A stretch of DNA of 7,081 nucleotides. Source: Anaerolineaceae bacterium. GTDB lineage: Bacteria; Chloroflexota; Anaerolineae; Anaerolineales; Anaerolineaceae. Shown here in pieces: positions 1 through 5,630 of this stretch (the stretch's first letter is position 1; each line of letters opens with the position of its first letter). Where the stretch lies: assembly GCA_028714615.1 (NCBI GenBank), contig JAQTMA010000169.1, positions 1-7,081 on the forward strand, read 5' to 3'. The notes beneath the pieces were generated by a model that made no database searches, was not told where the DNA came from, and saw nothing but the letters and a program-made list of their open reading frames with translations. The position numbers and the translations under genes are program-made.

Positions 1-26
1 ACCCAGACGTCCATATGGTTAGCCAT
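1..26 (-). CDS. etfA: Electron transfer flavoprotein alpha subunit (FixB-like), first codons only
   Basis: Only the first eight codons and part of a ninth are inside the window; they read MANHMDVW and then probably V. A hydrophobic VWV strand right after the start is typical of EtfA/FixB N-termini. The start at 26 is preceded by TAGGAGCT, a good Shine-Dalgarno sequence, and the TAG in it is the stop codon of the upstream etfB gene, so the two genes are probably translationally coupled. The identity rests mainly on the gene order etfB-etfA, because eight residues prove nothing alone. An in-frame ATG at 14 is a less likely start because it has no ribosome site of its own. The alpha subunit would carry FAD and form the heterodimer with the beta subunit. 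Confidence 0.7.
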
Positions 27-35
27 GATCAGCTC

Positions 36-812
36 CTACAGCAGGCCTTCTTGTGCCAGGTAATCCACCAACGCCCGGGTGGCTTCGACCGGTTGGCCGG
101 GAATGATGACTTGCTTCCGTTTCACCTGGCGAGGCGCCCGAGTACTGATAACTTCGAGCTGATTCTGGAGATCATCCGGCAATCCCAGATCCGCCAGCCG
201 CCACAGGGTAATTGGTTTCTTGCTGGCTTTCAGGATTTCCTTCATGGTCGGTAGGCGGGGTGGATTAATATCCGTCGTCACCGAGAGCACCGCCGGGTAT
301 AGCGTCTCGATCACTTCAACTTCTTCTTCCAGGCTGCGTTCGACCACCAGCTTTCCGTCCCCAGCCTCGATCTGGCTGATCGCATTCAAGGTTGGCCATC
401 CTAACCGCTCTCCGAGTTGAATTCCAACTTGCTGAAAGTACAGGTCCGCGGACCCTTCACCGCACAACACCAGATCAACCTGTCCAATCTTGCGGACCGC
501 CTGGGCAAGGACTTGTGATGTCATGGCTGTGTCTGCGCCGGTCATGGCATCGTCTACCACGAGGAAAAGTTCGTCCGGTCCGCGTGATAGAAGGTCTTTT
601 TTTAGCTTTGAAGTGTCGATTTGGTGGGGACCGGCGGTTAGCGCCATGACTTTCCCCCCGGTCGCTTCTGCCAGGCGTAGGCCGGCTTCAATAGCCTGCA
701 AGTCTAATCCGCCAATGGCCCATTCCGCACGCTCAAGGGAAATTGAGCCGTCGTTGCGCACCTCGATATCGCCAGGATCGGGGGTGAGCTTATAACACAC
801 CACGATGTTCAT
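36..812 (-). CDS. etfB: Electron transfer flavoprotein beta subunit, FixA-like
   Basis: A 258-residue cytoplasmic protein with the normal length of ETF beta. It starts MNIVVCYK, the usual first strand of the nucleotide-binding fold. Diagnostic stretches are KDLLSRGPDELFLVVDD (72-88), the nucleotide-loop region LCGEGSADLYFQQVG (116-130), the family signature VERSLEEEVEVIE (157-169), and the partner-docking loop with LPTMKEILKASKKP (187-200). From memory, the SRGPDEL, SADLY.QQVG and TDIN.P..P.MK.I segments resemble E. coli FixA more than mitochondrial or clostridial ETF beta. It would pass electrons between the adjacent acyl-CoA dehydrogenase and a membrane or ferredoxin partner as a dimer with EtfA. 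GAGGAG about 6 bases before the ATG supports the start. It lies 25 bases after the dehydrogenase gene and 9 bases before etfA. Whether it is a bifurcating type cannot be told from this sequence. Confidence 0.93.
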   Translation of the reverse strand: MNIVVCYKLTPDPGDIEVRNDGSISLERAEWAIGGLDLQAIEAGLRLAEATGGKVMALTAGPHQIDTSKLKKDLLSRGPDELFLVVDDAMTGADTAMTSQVLAQAVRKIGQVDLVLCGEGSADLYFQQVGIQLGERLGWPTLNAISQIEAGDGKLVVERSLEEEVEVIETLYPAVLSVTTDINPPRLPTMKEILKASKKPITLWRLADLGLPDDLQNQLEVISTRAPRQVKRKQVIIPGQPVEATRALVDYLAQEGLL

Positions 813-837
813 ACTTTCTCCTCTATCCTGTTCAGCT

Positions 838-2010
838 TTACGCTCGGTGGTGGGCAGCTTCTTTACGCGCCTGCTTAAGTAACTGGGGACCGGCTATGTT
901 ATACATAATCTCATCGGTGCCGCCGCCTATCCGCATCAAGCGCACATCCCGCCACAGGCGTTGGACGCGGCTTTCGTTGGTATAGCCGAATCCGCCCAAC
1001 ACCTGCATGGCCGAATCACATACCTCAAACGAGGTTTGGGCTACATATAATTTGCACAGGGCGTGCTCCAAGCGTACGGATCGTTCATGGTCCATCATCC
1101 AGGCGACCTTATAGGTCAGGTTTTTCATGTTCTCGATTTTGACAGCCATGTCGGTCAAGAGGTGTTGCACAGCCTGGTAACTACCAATCGGCTCACCGAA
1201 TTGCACCCGCCTGTTCGCGTAATCAACGGCATCCTCATAGGCAGCTTCTGCCGCACCCAGAGATGCCGCCGAGAGAGCCAATCGTTCAATTTCAAAGTTG
1301 GCCATCAACTGCGGCCACCCGCAGTTCAAGGCGCCGATCAGGTTCGAACGCGGAACACGAGCCTGGTCGATGAATACTTCATAGGATGGAACGGTCCACC
1401 AGCCAAGTTTCGAGAGCTTATTGAAGCGGACTCCGGGGGTTTCCGTAGGCAGCAGCCACATGGAGATAGAATCGTAAGGGTTATCACCTTTCTGGTCGCG
1501 GGTCATCAACAGGATGTATTTCGAAATTTCTGCGATGGTGCAATACATCTTATTGCCGTTGAATACGACCTCATCTCCATCAATTACAGCCGATGTTTTT
1601 AATGCTGCGGCGTCGGACCCGGCTTGGGGTTCGGTAATTCCTAAGGCCACAGGAGGATCGCCATTGATCAGGCCAATTAGAACCTTCCTCTTGATTTCCT
1701 CCGATGCGAACTGAAGTATGTCGCGGATGGTGATCATCCCCAAGGAGTAAACGATGCCGAGAGGGAAAGCGCATCGCCCCAGGGTCTCACAAACCAGGGT
1801 CATCGTCATAATATCAGCCGGTGTTCCCCCGTATTCCTCGGGGATTCCCAAGGCCAGTATGCCATTGTCGGCCAATGCCTGCCAGGATTTGAATGGAAAC
1901 TCGTGTTTTTCGTCCAGCGCGGCCATGAGACTCTCCGGCGCCTCTCGCTGGAGTAATTCCTCCAAACTTCGAATCAACAGTTCTTGCTCATCGCTAAACT
2001 GGAAATCCAT
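838..2010 (-). CDS. Acyl-CoA dehydrogenase family protein, CaiA-like
   Basis: A 390-residue FAD enzyme of the acyl-CoA dehydrogenase fold, normal family length. The N-terminal helical domain opens with DFQFSDEQELL. The middle flavin-contact motif is ITEPQAGSD (125-133), and a second signature is NGNKMYCT (151-158). The C-terminal helical domain has YANRRVQFGEPIG (264-276) and the signature AMQVLGGFGY (334-343). The glutamate of the common YEGT motif is absent: the site reads IGGGTDEI (361-368). Glu242 in IERLAL probably acts as base instead, as in isovaleryl-CoA and long-chain dehydrogenases. The overall pattern, including MDF..DEQEL and SAMQVLGG, recalls E. coli CaiA (crotonobetainyl-CoA reductase), but the acyl substrate is not determined. 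The ATG at 2010 was chosen over one at 2112 because the family start fits and GAGGGAGA precedes it; the 34 extra codons do not look like protein. First gene of an operon with etfB and etfA. Confidence 0.93.
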   Translation of the reverse strand: MDFQFSDEQELLIRSLEELLQREAPESLMAALDEKHEFPFKSWQALADNGILALGIPEEYGGTPADIMTMTLVCETLGRCAFPLGIVYSLGMITIRDILQFASEEIKRKVLIGLINGDPPVALGITEPQAGSDAAALKTSAVIDGDEVVFNGNKMYCTIAEISKYILLMTRDQKGDNPYDSISMWLLPTETPGVRFNKLSKLGWWTVPSYEVFIDQARVPRSNLIGALNCGWPQLMANFEIERLALSAASLGAAEAAYEDAVDYANRRVQFGEPIGSYQAVQHLLTDMAVKIENMKNLTYKVAWMMDHERSVRLEHALCKLYVAQTSFEVCDSAMQVLGGFGYTNESRVQRLWRDVRLMRIGGGTDEIMYNIAGPQLLKQARKEAAHHRA

Positions 2011-2102
2011 AGACGTCTCCCTCTTTTGTAACCACCCACTCCCGAAACAGTCGATCACCCCCCAAATGCTTTGTTGCGTCCGATGTGTGGTCGGGTTAAC
2101 CG

Positions 2103-2122
2103 ATATCCCCATTAAGAGATAT
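2103..2122. repeat. Imperfect dyad at the predicted start point of the dehydrogenase operon
   Basis: ATATCCC (2103-2109) and GAGATAT (2116-2122) are inverted with one mismatch around a 6-base centre. The dyad touches the candidate -10 element and the predicted transcription start, where a repressor would act. It could be an operator, but no repressor gene is nearby and a short dyad of this quality can arise by chance. Confidence 0.25.
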
Positions 2123-2149
2123 TCTATAGTAAATTTGGAACGATTACAA
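2121..2149 (-). promoter_or_regulatory. Candidate sigma-70 type promoter of the acyl-CoA dehydrogenase operon
   Basis: Read on the minus strand, a -35 element TTGTAA (2149-2144; 4 of 6 to consensus) and a -10 element TAGAAT (2126-2121; 5 of 6) are separated by exactly 17 bases. Transcription would begin near 2114 and give a leader of about 100 bases before the ATG at 2010. The spacing and orientation fit, but such matches occur by chance in AT-rich DNA. Confidence 0.45.
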
Positions 2150-2173
2150 ATAGCTCAATGGGTGGAAAAAAGG

Positions 2174-2201
2174 TTGCAAAAACCCTTACGCTTGTGATAA
2201 A
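2174..2201 (+). promoter_or_regulatory. Candidate promoter for the ribokinase gene
   Basis: A -35-like TTGCAA (2174-2179; 4 of 6) and a -10-like GATAAA (2196-2201; 4 of 6) are 16 bases apart. A TG one base before the -10 (2193-2194) gives an extended -10 form, which can compensate for weak hexamers. The start point would lie near 2208, about 100 bases before the ATG at 2311. This is the best pair seen in this direction but is only moderate. Confidence 0.3.
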
Positions 2202-2211
2202 GTTACTTATC
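2196..2211. repeat. Short dyad GATAA-N6-TTATC over the ribokinase -10 region
   Basis: Perfect 5-base arms GATAA (2196-2200) and TTATC (2207-2211) flank six bases. The left arm is part of the candidate -10 element and the right arm covers the predicted start point, so a bound protein would block transcription. The sequence differs from the dyad at 2103-2122, so the two are not obviously sites for the same protein. Confidence 0.22.
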
Positions 2212-2278
2212 TTTCACCTGATTCGTACTTGTCCGTCAATCCACACAACCTATTAACCTTCCCATGCCTGGGAGGGAG

Positions 2279-2296
2279 ATGGACTTGGGTCATTGA
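2279..2296 (+). other. Possible five-codon leader reading frame before ribokinase
   Basis: ATG GAC TTG GGT CAT TGA encodes MDLGH and stops 14 bases before the ribokinase ATG. GGGAGGGAG lies directly in front, but the gap of about 3 bases from GGAGG to the ATG is shorter than optimal. It could load ribosomes onto the ribokinase message, or be meaningless. Confidence 0.15.
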
Positions 2297-2310
2297 AGAA
2301 GAAGGATCAC

Positions 2311-3228
2311 ATGAGTGAAATCGTAATTCTAGGAAGTTTGAATATGGACCTGGTGGTTAAATCCTCGCGTATTCCGGGAGCAGGTGAGACTCTCTCGGGG
2401 GAGGAATTCCAAACCATCCCAGGAGGTAAGGGGGCGAACCAGGCTGCAGCCATAACGCGGTTAGGTGGTGAGGTCGCTATGGTGGGCCGTGTAGGCCGCG
2501 ACGCATTTGGCGAGAAACTAACGCAGAATCTGGAGGTGATGGGGGTGGATGCCGGGCACATTCGCGTGGACACGCAGACTTCTACAGGGGTGGCATTGAT
2601 CATTGTTGAGGCTTCTGGTGAGAATCGGATCATCATCATCCCTGGGGCGAACGGAAAGATGGATTCGTCTGATGTGCAATCTGCTGCTAACCTGATCCGC
2701 AACGCCCGCTTGCTTATCCTGCAGCTAGAAATCCCACTGGAAACGGTGACCGAGGCAATCGTGCTGGCCCACCAATATTCCATCCCGATCTTGCTCAACC
2801 CTGCTCCGGCTTACCCGCTCAGCGACGAGATCTTGAGTAAAGTGACTTACCTGATCTTGAACGAGACCGAGGCACGGATGTTGACGAGCCAGCCGGTAAC
2901 CAATCAGGCCAGCGCAGAGCAGGCTGCCAAAACCCTGCTCACTCACGGGGTTCAAGTGGTGGTGCTTACATTAGGTGCGCAAGGAGCGTTGCTGAGCACG
3001 TCGCAGGGAACCACCATGATACCGGCCTTCCCGGTGAAAGCAGTTGACACCACTGCAGCCGGAGACGCCTTTATCGGTGGGTTTGCTGTCTCGCTGCTAC
3101 GCGGAAAAAACCTACCGGAGAACGTCCGGTATGGCAACGCTGCCGGGGGTTTGGCCGCCACCAAATTCGGGGCGCAGACTTCATTGCCCATTCGAGATGC
3201 GGTAGAGCGCTTACTGGCCGGGAGATAA
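2311..3228 (+). CDS. rbsK: Ribokinase (PfkB-family carbohydrate kinase)
   Basis: A 305-residue cytoplasmic sugar kinase, the usual ribokinase length. Family logic: ATP-dependent phosphorylation of D-ribose to ribose 5-phosphate, feeding the pentose phosphate pathway and nucleotide synthesis. Visible motifs: NMD (11-13) and GGKGANQA (38-45) for sugar contacts, the first PfkB signature around GGEVAMVGRVGRDAFG (52-67), QLE with Glu140 matching the ribose-contacting glutamate, NETE (184-187) for phosphate and magnesium, and DTTAAGDAF (246-254) with Asp252 as catalytic base and Asp246 near the monovalent-cation site. The presence of NMD, GGKGAN and DTTAAGD together favours ribokinase over fructokinase or adenosine kinase. 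The ATG at 2311 follows AAGGA at good spacing; a TTG at 2293 would add six residues but lacks a suitably placed ribosome site. No ribose transporter, rbsD or LacI-type regulator is next to it, so it may serve nucleoside salvage. Confidence 0.93.
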   Translation: MSEIVILGSLNMDLVVKSSRIPGAGETLSGEEFQTIPGGKGANQAAAITRLGGEVAMVGRVGRDAFGEKLTQNLEVMGVDAGHIRVDTQTSTGVALIIVEASGENRIIIIPGANGKMDSSDVQSAANLIRNARLLILQLEIPLETVTEAIVLAHQYSIPILLNPAPAYPLSDEILSKVTYLILNETEARMLTSQPVTNQASAEQAAKTLLTHGVQVVVLTLGAQGALLSTSQGTTMIPAFPVKAVDTTAAGDAFIGGFAVSLLRGKNLPENVRYGNAAGGLAATKFGAQTSLPIRDAVERLLAGR

Positions 3229-3310
3229 GGGTTGTCATCACCATCCATCCCAACGCCCGTGAGGGGGAGAGTATAATTAGGGATAATCTAATCCGAATTA
3301 TTGAGGTTTT
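3229..3310 (+). promoter_or_regulatory. Helicase upstream region with a perfect -10 hexamer and a nested dyad
   Basis: TATAAT occurs at 3272-3277, but no good -35 lies 16-18 bases upstream; TTGTCA at 3232-3237 is too far away. The arms ATAATT (3273-3278) and AATTAT (3296-3301), with GGAT (3281-3284) and ATCC (3291-3294) inside, form an interrupted dyad just before the ribosome site of the helicase (GAGG, 3303-3306). If the -10 is real, transcription starts near 3284, inside the dyad, so the dyad would act as a DNA site; if the message comes from the ribokinase gene, it could act as an RNA stem. No terminator is seen after ribokinase, so read-through is possible. Confidence 0.3.
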
Positions 3311-4825
3311 ATGAGCAATATCGAAGAGACGCGATCTTTTGACCACCCTGGTTCCACAGCAAACGACCAACCCGCGGCCGGGTCACAATCAGGTCCTGAA
3401 CTTCCCGATGCCCGCCTCGATGAACTCCCAGAACGACTGCGCCAGGCTTTTGCCAGCTCAGGCTGGCAAGAATTGATGCCTGTTCAAGCCCGAACGATCC
3501 CGTACATCCTGGCCGGACGCGACATGATGATCCAATCCCGCACCGGCAGTGGCAAAACCGGCGCTTACCTGCTGCCCATCTTGCAACGCATTGATCCGGC
3601 AAAAGCCGTATGCCAATCGCTGGTGCTCGTTCCGACTCGTGAATTGGCCTTACAGGTCGAGCGCGAAGCTGAAACCCTGGGCGGGACTGTCGGAGTCCGT
3701 TGTGTAGCCCTCTATGGAGGAGTCGGCTACGGCACCCAACTGGAAGCGTTGCATGCGGGCGCTCAATTGGTGGTCGGAACCCCAGGAAGAGTGCTCGATC
3801 ACTTGCTGCGCCGGTCCCTTTCCCTCAACGCTCTCAAGGTGCTGGTATTTGATGAGGCCGATCGGATGCTCTCCATGGGCTTCTATCCGGACATGAAACG
3901 CGTCCAAGGCTACCTCCCAGACCGGCTCATCCAAACGGCGATGTTCTCCGCGACCTTTCCCCCGACAGTGTTGCGCCTGGCCAGCCAGTTTTTACGGAAT
4001 CCGGGATTTATCAACCTCAGCAGCGACCACGTGCACGTCACGGAAGTGGAACACACGTACTATGTTACGCCTGGGATGGACAAGGATCGTAGCCTGGTGC
4101 ACATTATCGAGGTCGAAAATCCGGCGCAAGTGTTGATTTTCTGCAATACACGCACGCGCGTCCATTACGTGAACGTTATCTTGCAACGCTACGGCTATGA
4201 CGCCGATGAACTCAGCTCCGATTCGGCTCAAAATGTGCGCGAAAATGTGCTCCAACGCCTGCGAAGCGGTAACTTACGCTTTCTGGTGGCCACCGACGTG
4301 GCGGCGCGTGGGATCGATATCCCCGAATTGTCACACGTTATTCTATACGAGCCGCCCGAGGACCCGGACGATTACATCCACCGGGCGGGTAGAACCGGCC
4401 GGGCCGGCGCCAGTGGTGTAGCCATCTCCTTAGTGAACGTCCTGGAAGAGAAGGAAATCAAGCGCATCGGAAAACGCTTCGGGATTGACCTGCAAGAGCG
4501 CCTCCTCCCCACGGAAGCGGAAGTGAACGATCTCGTCACTCAACGGGTGATCGCTTTACTTGAAGCAGCCATGCGATCACGAGACAAGTTACAAACGGAA
4601 CGGATGGAGCGCTTTTTACCACTTTTGCACAGCCTGAGTGAAAACCAGGATGAGATGCCCTTGCTAGCTATGTTGGTGGATGATTATTACCAGAGGACCT
4701 TTCACGCATCTCCGGTTGGGGAGCCGCACGTTGAGAAAGAACCCAGAGCCCCAGCCCATAAGGGCGCCAGTGACCGGGACCACAACCCCCGGCGGGGTAG
4801 TAGCCGCCGTCGCGGAAGAGGATAA
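3311..4825 (+). CDS. DEAD-box ATP-dependent RNA helicase
   Basis: A 504-residue protein with both RecA-like domains. Motifs in order: Q motif ending MPVQ (56-59), motif I SRTGSGKT (76-83), Ia PTRELALQ (108-115), Ib TPGR (157-160), II DEAD (181-184), III SAT (213-215), IV VLIFCNT (274-280), a QxxR (307-310), V VATDVAARGIDIP (326-338) and VI HRAGRTGRAG (357-366). It would unwind short RNA duplexes or remodel RNA-protein complexes, for example in ribosome assembly, RNA decay or cold growth. The usual HGD before the QxxR is replaced by LSSD, the one motif that looks divergent. After residue 390 comes a helical extension, then a charged disordered tail ending RRGSSRRRGRG, a likely RNA-binding tail. 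The ATG at 3311 follows TTGAGG. It is not possible to assign it to CsdA, RhlE, SrmB or DbpA from sequence by eye. It is followed by a hairpin at 4830. Confidence 0.95.
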   Translation: MSNIEETRSFDHPGSTANDQPAAGSQSGPELPDARLDELPERLRQAFASSGWQELMPVQARTIPYILAGRDMMIQSRTGSGKTGAYLLPILQRIDPAKAVCQSLVLVPTRELALQVEREAETLGGTVGVRCVALYGGVGYGTQLEALHAGAQLVVGTPGRVLDHLLRRSLSLNALKVLVFDEADRMLSMGFYPDMKRVQGYLPDRLIQTAMFSATFPPTVLRLASQFLRNPGFINLSSDHVHVTEVEHTYYVTPGMDKDRSLVHIIEVENPAQVLIFCNTRTRVHYVNVILQRYGYDADELSSDSAQNVRENVLQRLRSGNLRFLVATDVAARGIDIPELSHVILYEPPEDPDDYIHRAGRTGRAGASGVAISLVNVLEEKEIKRIGKRFGIDLQERLLPTEAEVNDLVTQRVIALLEAAMRSRDKLQTERMERFLPLLHSLSENQDEMPLLAMLVDDYYQRTFHASPVGEPHVEKEPRAPAHKGASDRDHNPRRGSSRRRGRG

Positions 4826-4829
4826 TGCC

Positions 4830-4859
4830 AAAATGCGCATTTTCATAGATGTGCATTTT
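4830..4859 (+). terminator. Possible weak rho-independent terminator after the helicase gene
   Basis: AAAATGCGCA (4830-4839) can pair with TGTGCATTTT (4850-4859), 10 pairs with one G-U, around a 10-base loop. The stem begins 5 bases after the helicase stop and ends in a short T run followed by GTTTG. Its GC core is only moderate. The left half, AAAATGCGCATTTT (4830-4843), is itself a perfect 14-base palindrome, so a protein-binding site is an alternative reading. Confidence 0.4.
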
Positions 4860-4901
4860 GTTTGAACCGCATCAATCCAAACCTGGATTTAACATTTCGT
4901 A

Positions 4902-4909
4902 TATAAAAT
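4902..4909 (+). promoter_or_regulatory. Candidate -10 region for the Hsp20 gene
   Basis: TATAAAAT offers two overlapping 5-of-6 matches to the -10 consensus in the AT-rich gap between helicase and Hsp20. No acceptable -35 hexamer is found at 16-18 bases upstream, so an activator or an alternative sigma factor would be needed if this is the promoter. Transcription would start near 4915, giving a leader of about 100 bases that includes the element at 4930-4937. Confidence 0.28.
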
Positions 4910-4929
4910 TCCAGCACTCTTTTAATACT

Positions 4930-5012
4930 AACACCTCATAATAGATTGTGAAGTCAGGAATTCGAGGCTTACAAGCCAAGAGTTGTCAATTCAATTACGA
5001 TCAGGAGGTATT
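4930..5012 (+). promoter_or_regulatory. Hsp20 leader with possible Shine-Dalgarno sequestration (RNA thermometer-like)
   Basis: The ribosome site AGGAGGT (5003-5009) is a near-perfect match to the 16S tail and sets the start at 5016. Upstream AACACCTC (4930-4937) can pair with GAGGTATT (5005-5012): seven pairs interrupted by one C-A mismatch. Between them, GAATT/AATTC (4958-4962 with 4988-4992) encloses a small hairpin GGCT-TACA-AGCC (4966-4977). A multi-branch fold hiding the ribosome site is therefore possible. Small heat-shock genes are well-known hosts of RNA thermometers, and mismatched pairs next to the ribosome site are a usual trait of them. The fold itself is inferred by eye. Confidence 0.35.
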
Positions 5013-5015
5013 ACA

Positions 5016-5516
5016 ATGGCTACTTTAACTCGTTGGGATCCTTATCGGGAGATGGTTAACTTCCGCAAAGTCGTCAACCGCATGCTGGAGGATCCATTCT
5101 ATACCCAGGGTCCAGACTGGGACCAGTCGATGAGCTGGGACTTGCCGCTGGATGTTGTCGAGAAGCCAGATGAATACATCATCAAAGCGTCCTTACCAGG
5201 GATCAACCCGGATGATCTGGATATTACCTATAACAACAACATGCTGACGATCCGTGGTGAAATGAAATCGGATAGCGAGCATAAAGAGGGCGATTATCTG
5301 CTCCAGGAACGACGCTTCGGTTCATTCCAACGCACCGTTTCGCTGCCAGAAACGATTAAAGATACTGATATTGAAGCCCACTACCATGATGGTGTGTTGA
5401 CCTTGACTTTGCCGAAGACTGAAGAGGTCAAACCCAAACGGATCGCAATTAAATCAGGCTCGAGTAAGAAAGTCATTGAAGCGCACGCTTCCAGTAGCGA
5501 CGGCAACCAAAAATAA
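5016..5516 (+). CDS. Hsp20/alpha-crystallin family small heat-shock protein
   Basis: A 166-residue ATP-independent holdase that binds unfolding proteins as large oligomers in the cytoplasm. The N-terminal arm is short and starts MATLTRWDPYREM, a common bacterial Hsp20 opening. The alpha-crystallin domain runs from about 43 (LPLDVVEKPDEYIIKASLPG) to 134, with ERRFGSFQRTVSLPE (98-112) as the dimerisation loop region and the signature GVLTLTLPK (126-134). The C-terminal extension has IAI (143-145), the I-X-I anchor that links dimers into oligomers. Then comes a polar tail. The ATG at 5016 follows AGGAGGT by 6 bases; a TTG at 4983 is in frame but has no ribosome site. It appears to be a single-gene unit bounded by hairpins on both sides. 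No partner chaperone is nearby. The leader may be temperature-sensitive (see 4930-5012). Confidence 0.96.
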   Translation: MATLTRWDPYREMVNFRKVVNRMLEDPFYTQGPDWDQSMSWDLPLDVVEKPDEYIIKASLPGINPDDLDITYNNNMLTIRGEMKSDSEHKEGDYLLQERRFGSFQRTVSLPETIKDTDIEAHYHDGVLTLTLPKTEEVKPKRIAIKSGSSKKVIEAHASSSDGNQK

Positions 5517-5549
5517 AGGAATTCTGGTCCAGATCCGTTAATTCAAGCG

Positions 5550-5580
5550 ACACCCGCCCATGTATGGCGGGTGTTTGTGT
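5550..5580 (+). terminator. Rho-independent terminator of the Hsp20 gene
   Basis: ACACCCGCC (5550-5558) and GGCGGGTGT (5566-5574) form a perfect 9-pair GC-rich stem with a 7-base loop, followed by the T-rich TTGTGT. It lies 33 bases after the Hsp20 stop. The tail is T-rich only on the plus strand, so it is a weaker terminator for the converging YgbA-type gene. Confidence 0.78.
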
Positions 5581-5591
5581 ACCTTCAGGGG

Positions 5592-5630
5592 CGAGGTTCG
5601 TCTGTCACCACCTCGGATGATACTGCCGAG
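5592..5630. repeat. Two mutually exclusive inverted repeats after the YgbA-family gene
   Basis: CGAGGT (5592-5597) can pair with ACCTCG (5610-5615), while CTCGG (5612-5616) can pair with CCGAG (5626-5630). The two share bases 5612-5615, so only one can form at a time. On the minus strand they follow the YgbA-family stop codon directly. No T run follows, so they may protect the transcript 3' end or mean nothing. Confidence 0.25.

Larger units (their letters stand above)
2011..2310. promoter_or_regulatory. Divergent intergenic control region
   Basis: This 300-base stretch separates the dehydrogenase operon (leftward) from the ribokinase gene (rightward). It is visibly richer in A and T in its middle (about 2100-2215) than the flanking genes. 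It holds a candidate promoter for each direction, two short dyads overlapping them, an 8-base palindrome GGTTAACC at 2094-2101, and a possible five-codon leader frame next to the ribokinase start. No convincing gene is present. No regulator gene is encoded next to it in the window, so the controlling protein is unknown. Confidence 0.7.

Noticed and set aside
1063..1602. Long plus-strand open frame inside the dehydrogenase gene
   Set aside because: It is antisense to a clearly recognised gene, and its translation shows no domain features or plausible ribosome site.
2011..2112. N-terminal extension of the acyl-CoA dehydrogenase from the ATG at 2112
   Set aside because: The extra 34 residues lack family similarity, the ATG has no ribosome site, and the family start MDFQFSDEQEL at 2010 has a good one.
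2307..2798. Minus-strand open frame antisense to ribokinase
   Set aside because: It mirrors conserved kinase codons and its protein has no recognisable pattern; it is a shadow of rbsK.
4861..4895. Sigma-32-type heat-shock promoter (TTTGAA followed by a C-rich -10)
   Set aside because: TTTGAA at 4861-4866 resembles the -35, but no CCCCAT-like -10 lies at the right distance; CCTGGATTT is too poor.
4912..4937. CIRCE (HrcA) operator upstream of Hsp20
   Set aside because: AGCACTC at 4913-4919 matches one half-site core, but nine bases later the inverted GAGTGCTAA is absent; the next block, AACACCTC, is only a loose direct repeat.
5550..5574. Bidirectional terminator shared with the converging YgbA-family gene
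   Set aside because: The stem is symmetric, but on the minus strand it is followed by CGCTTGAAT with no T run, so only the plus-strand role is well supported.
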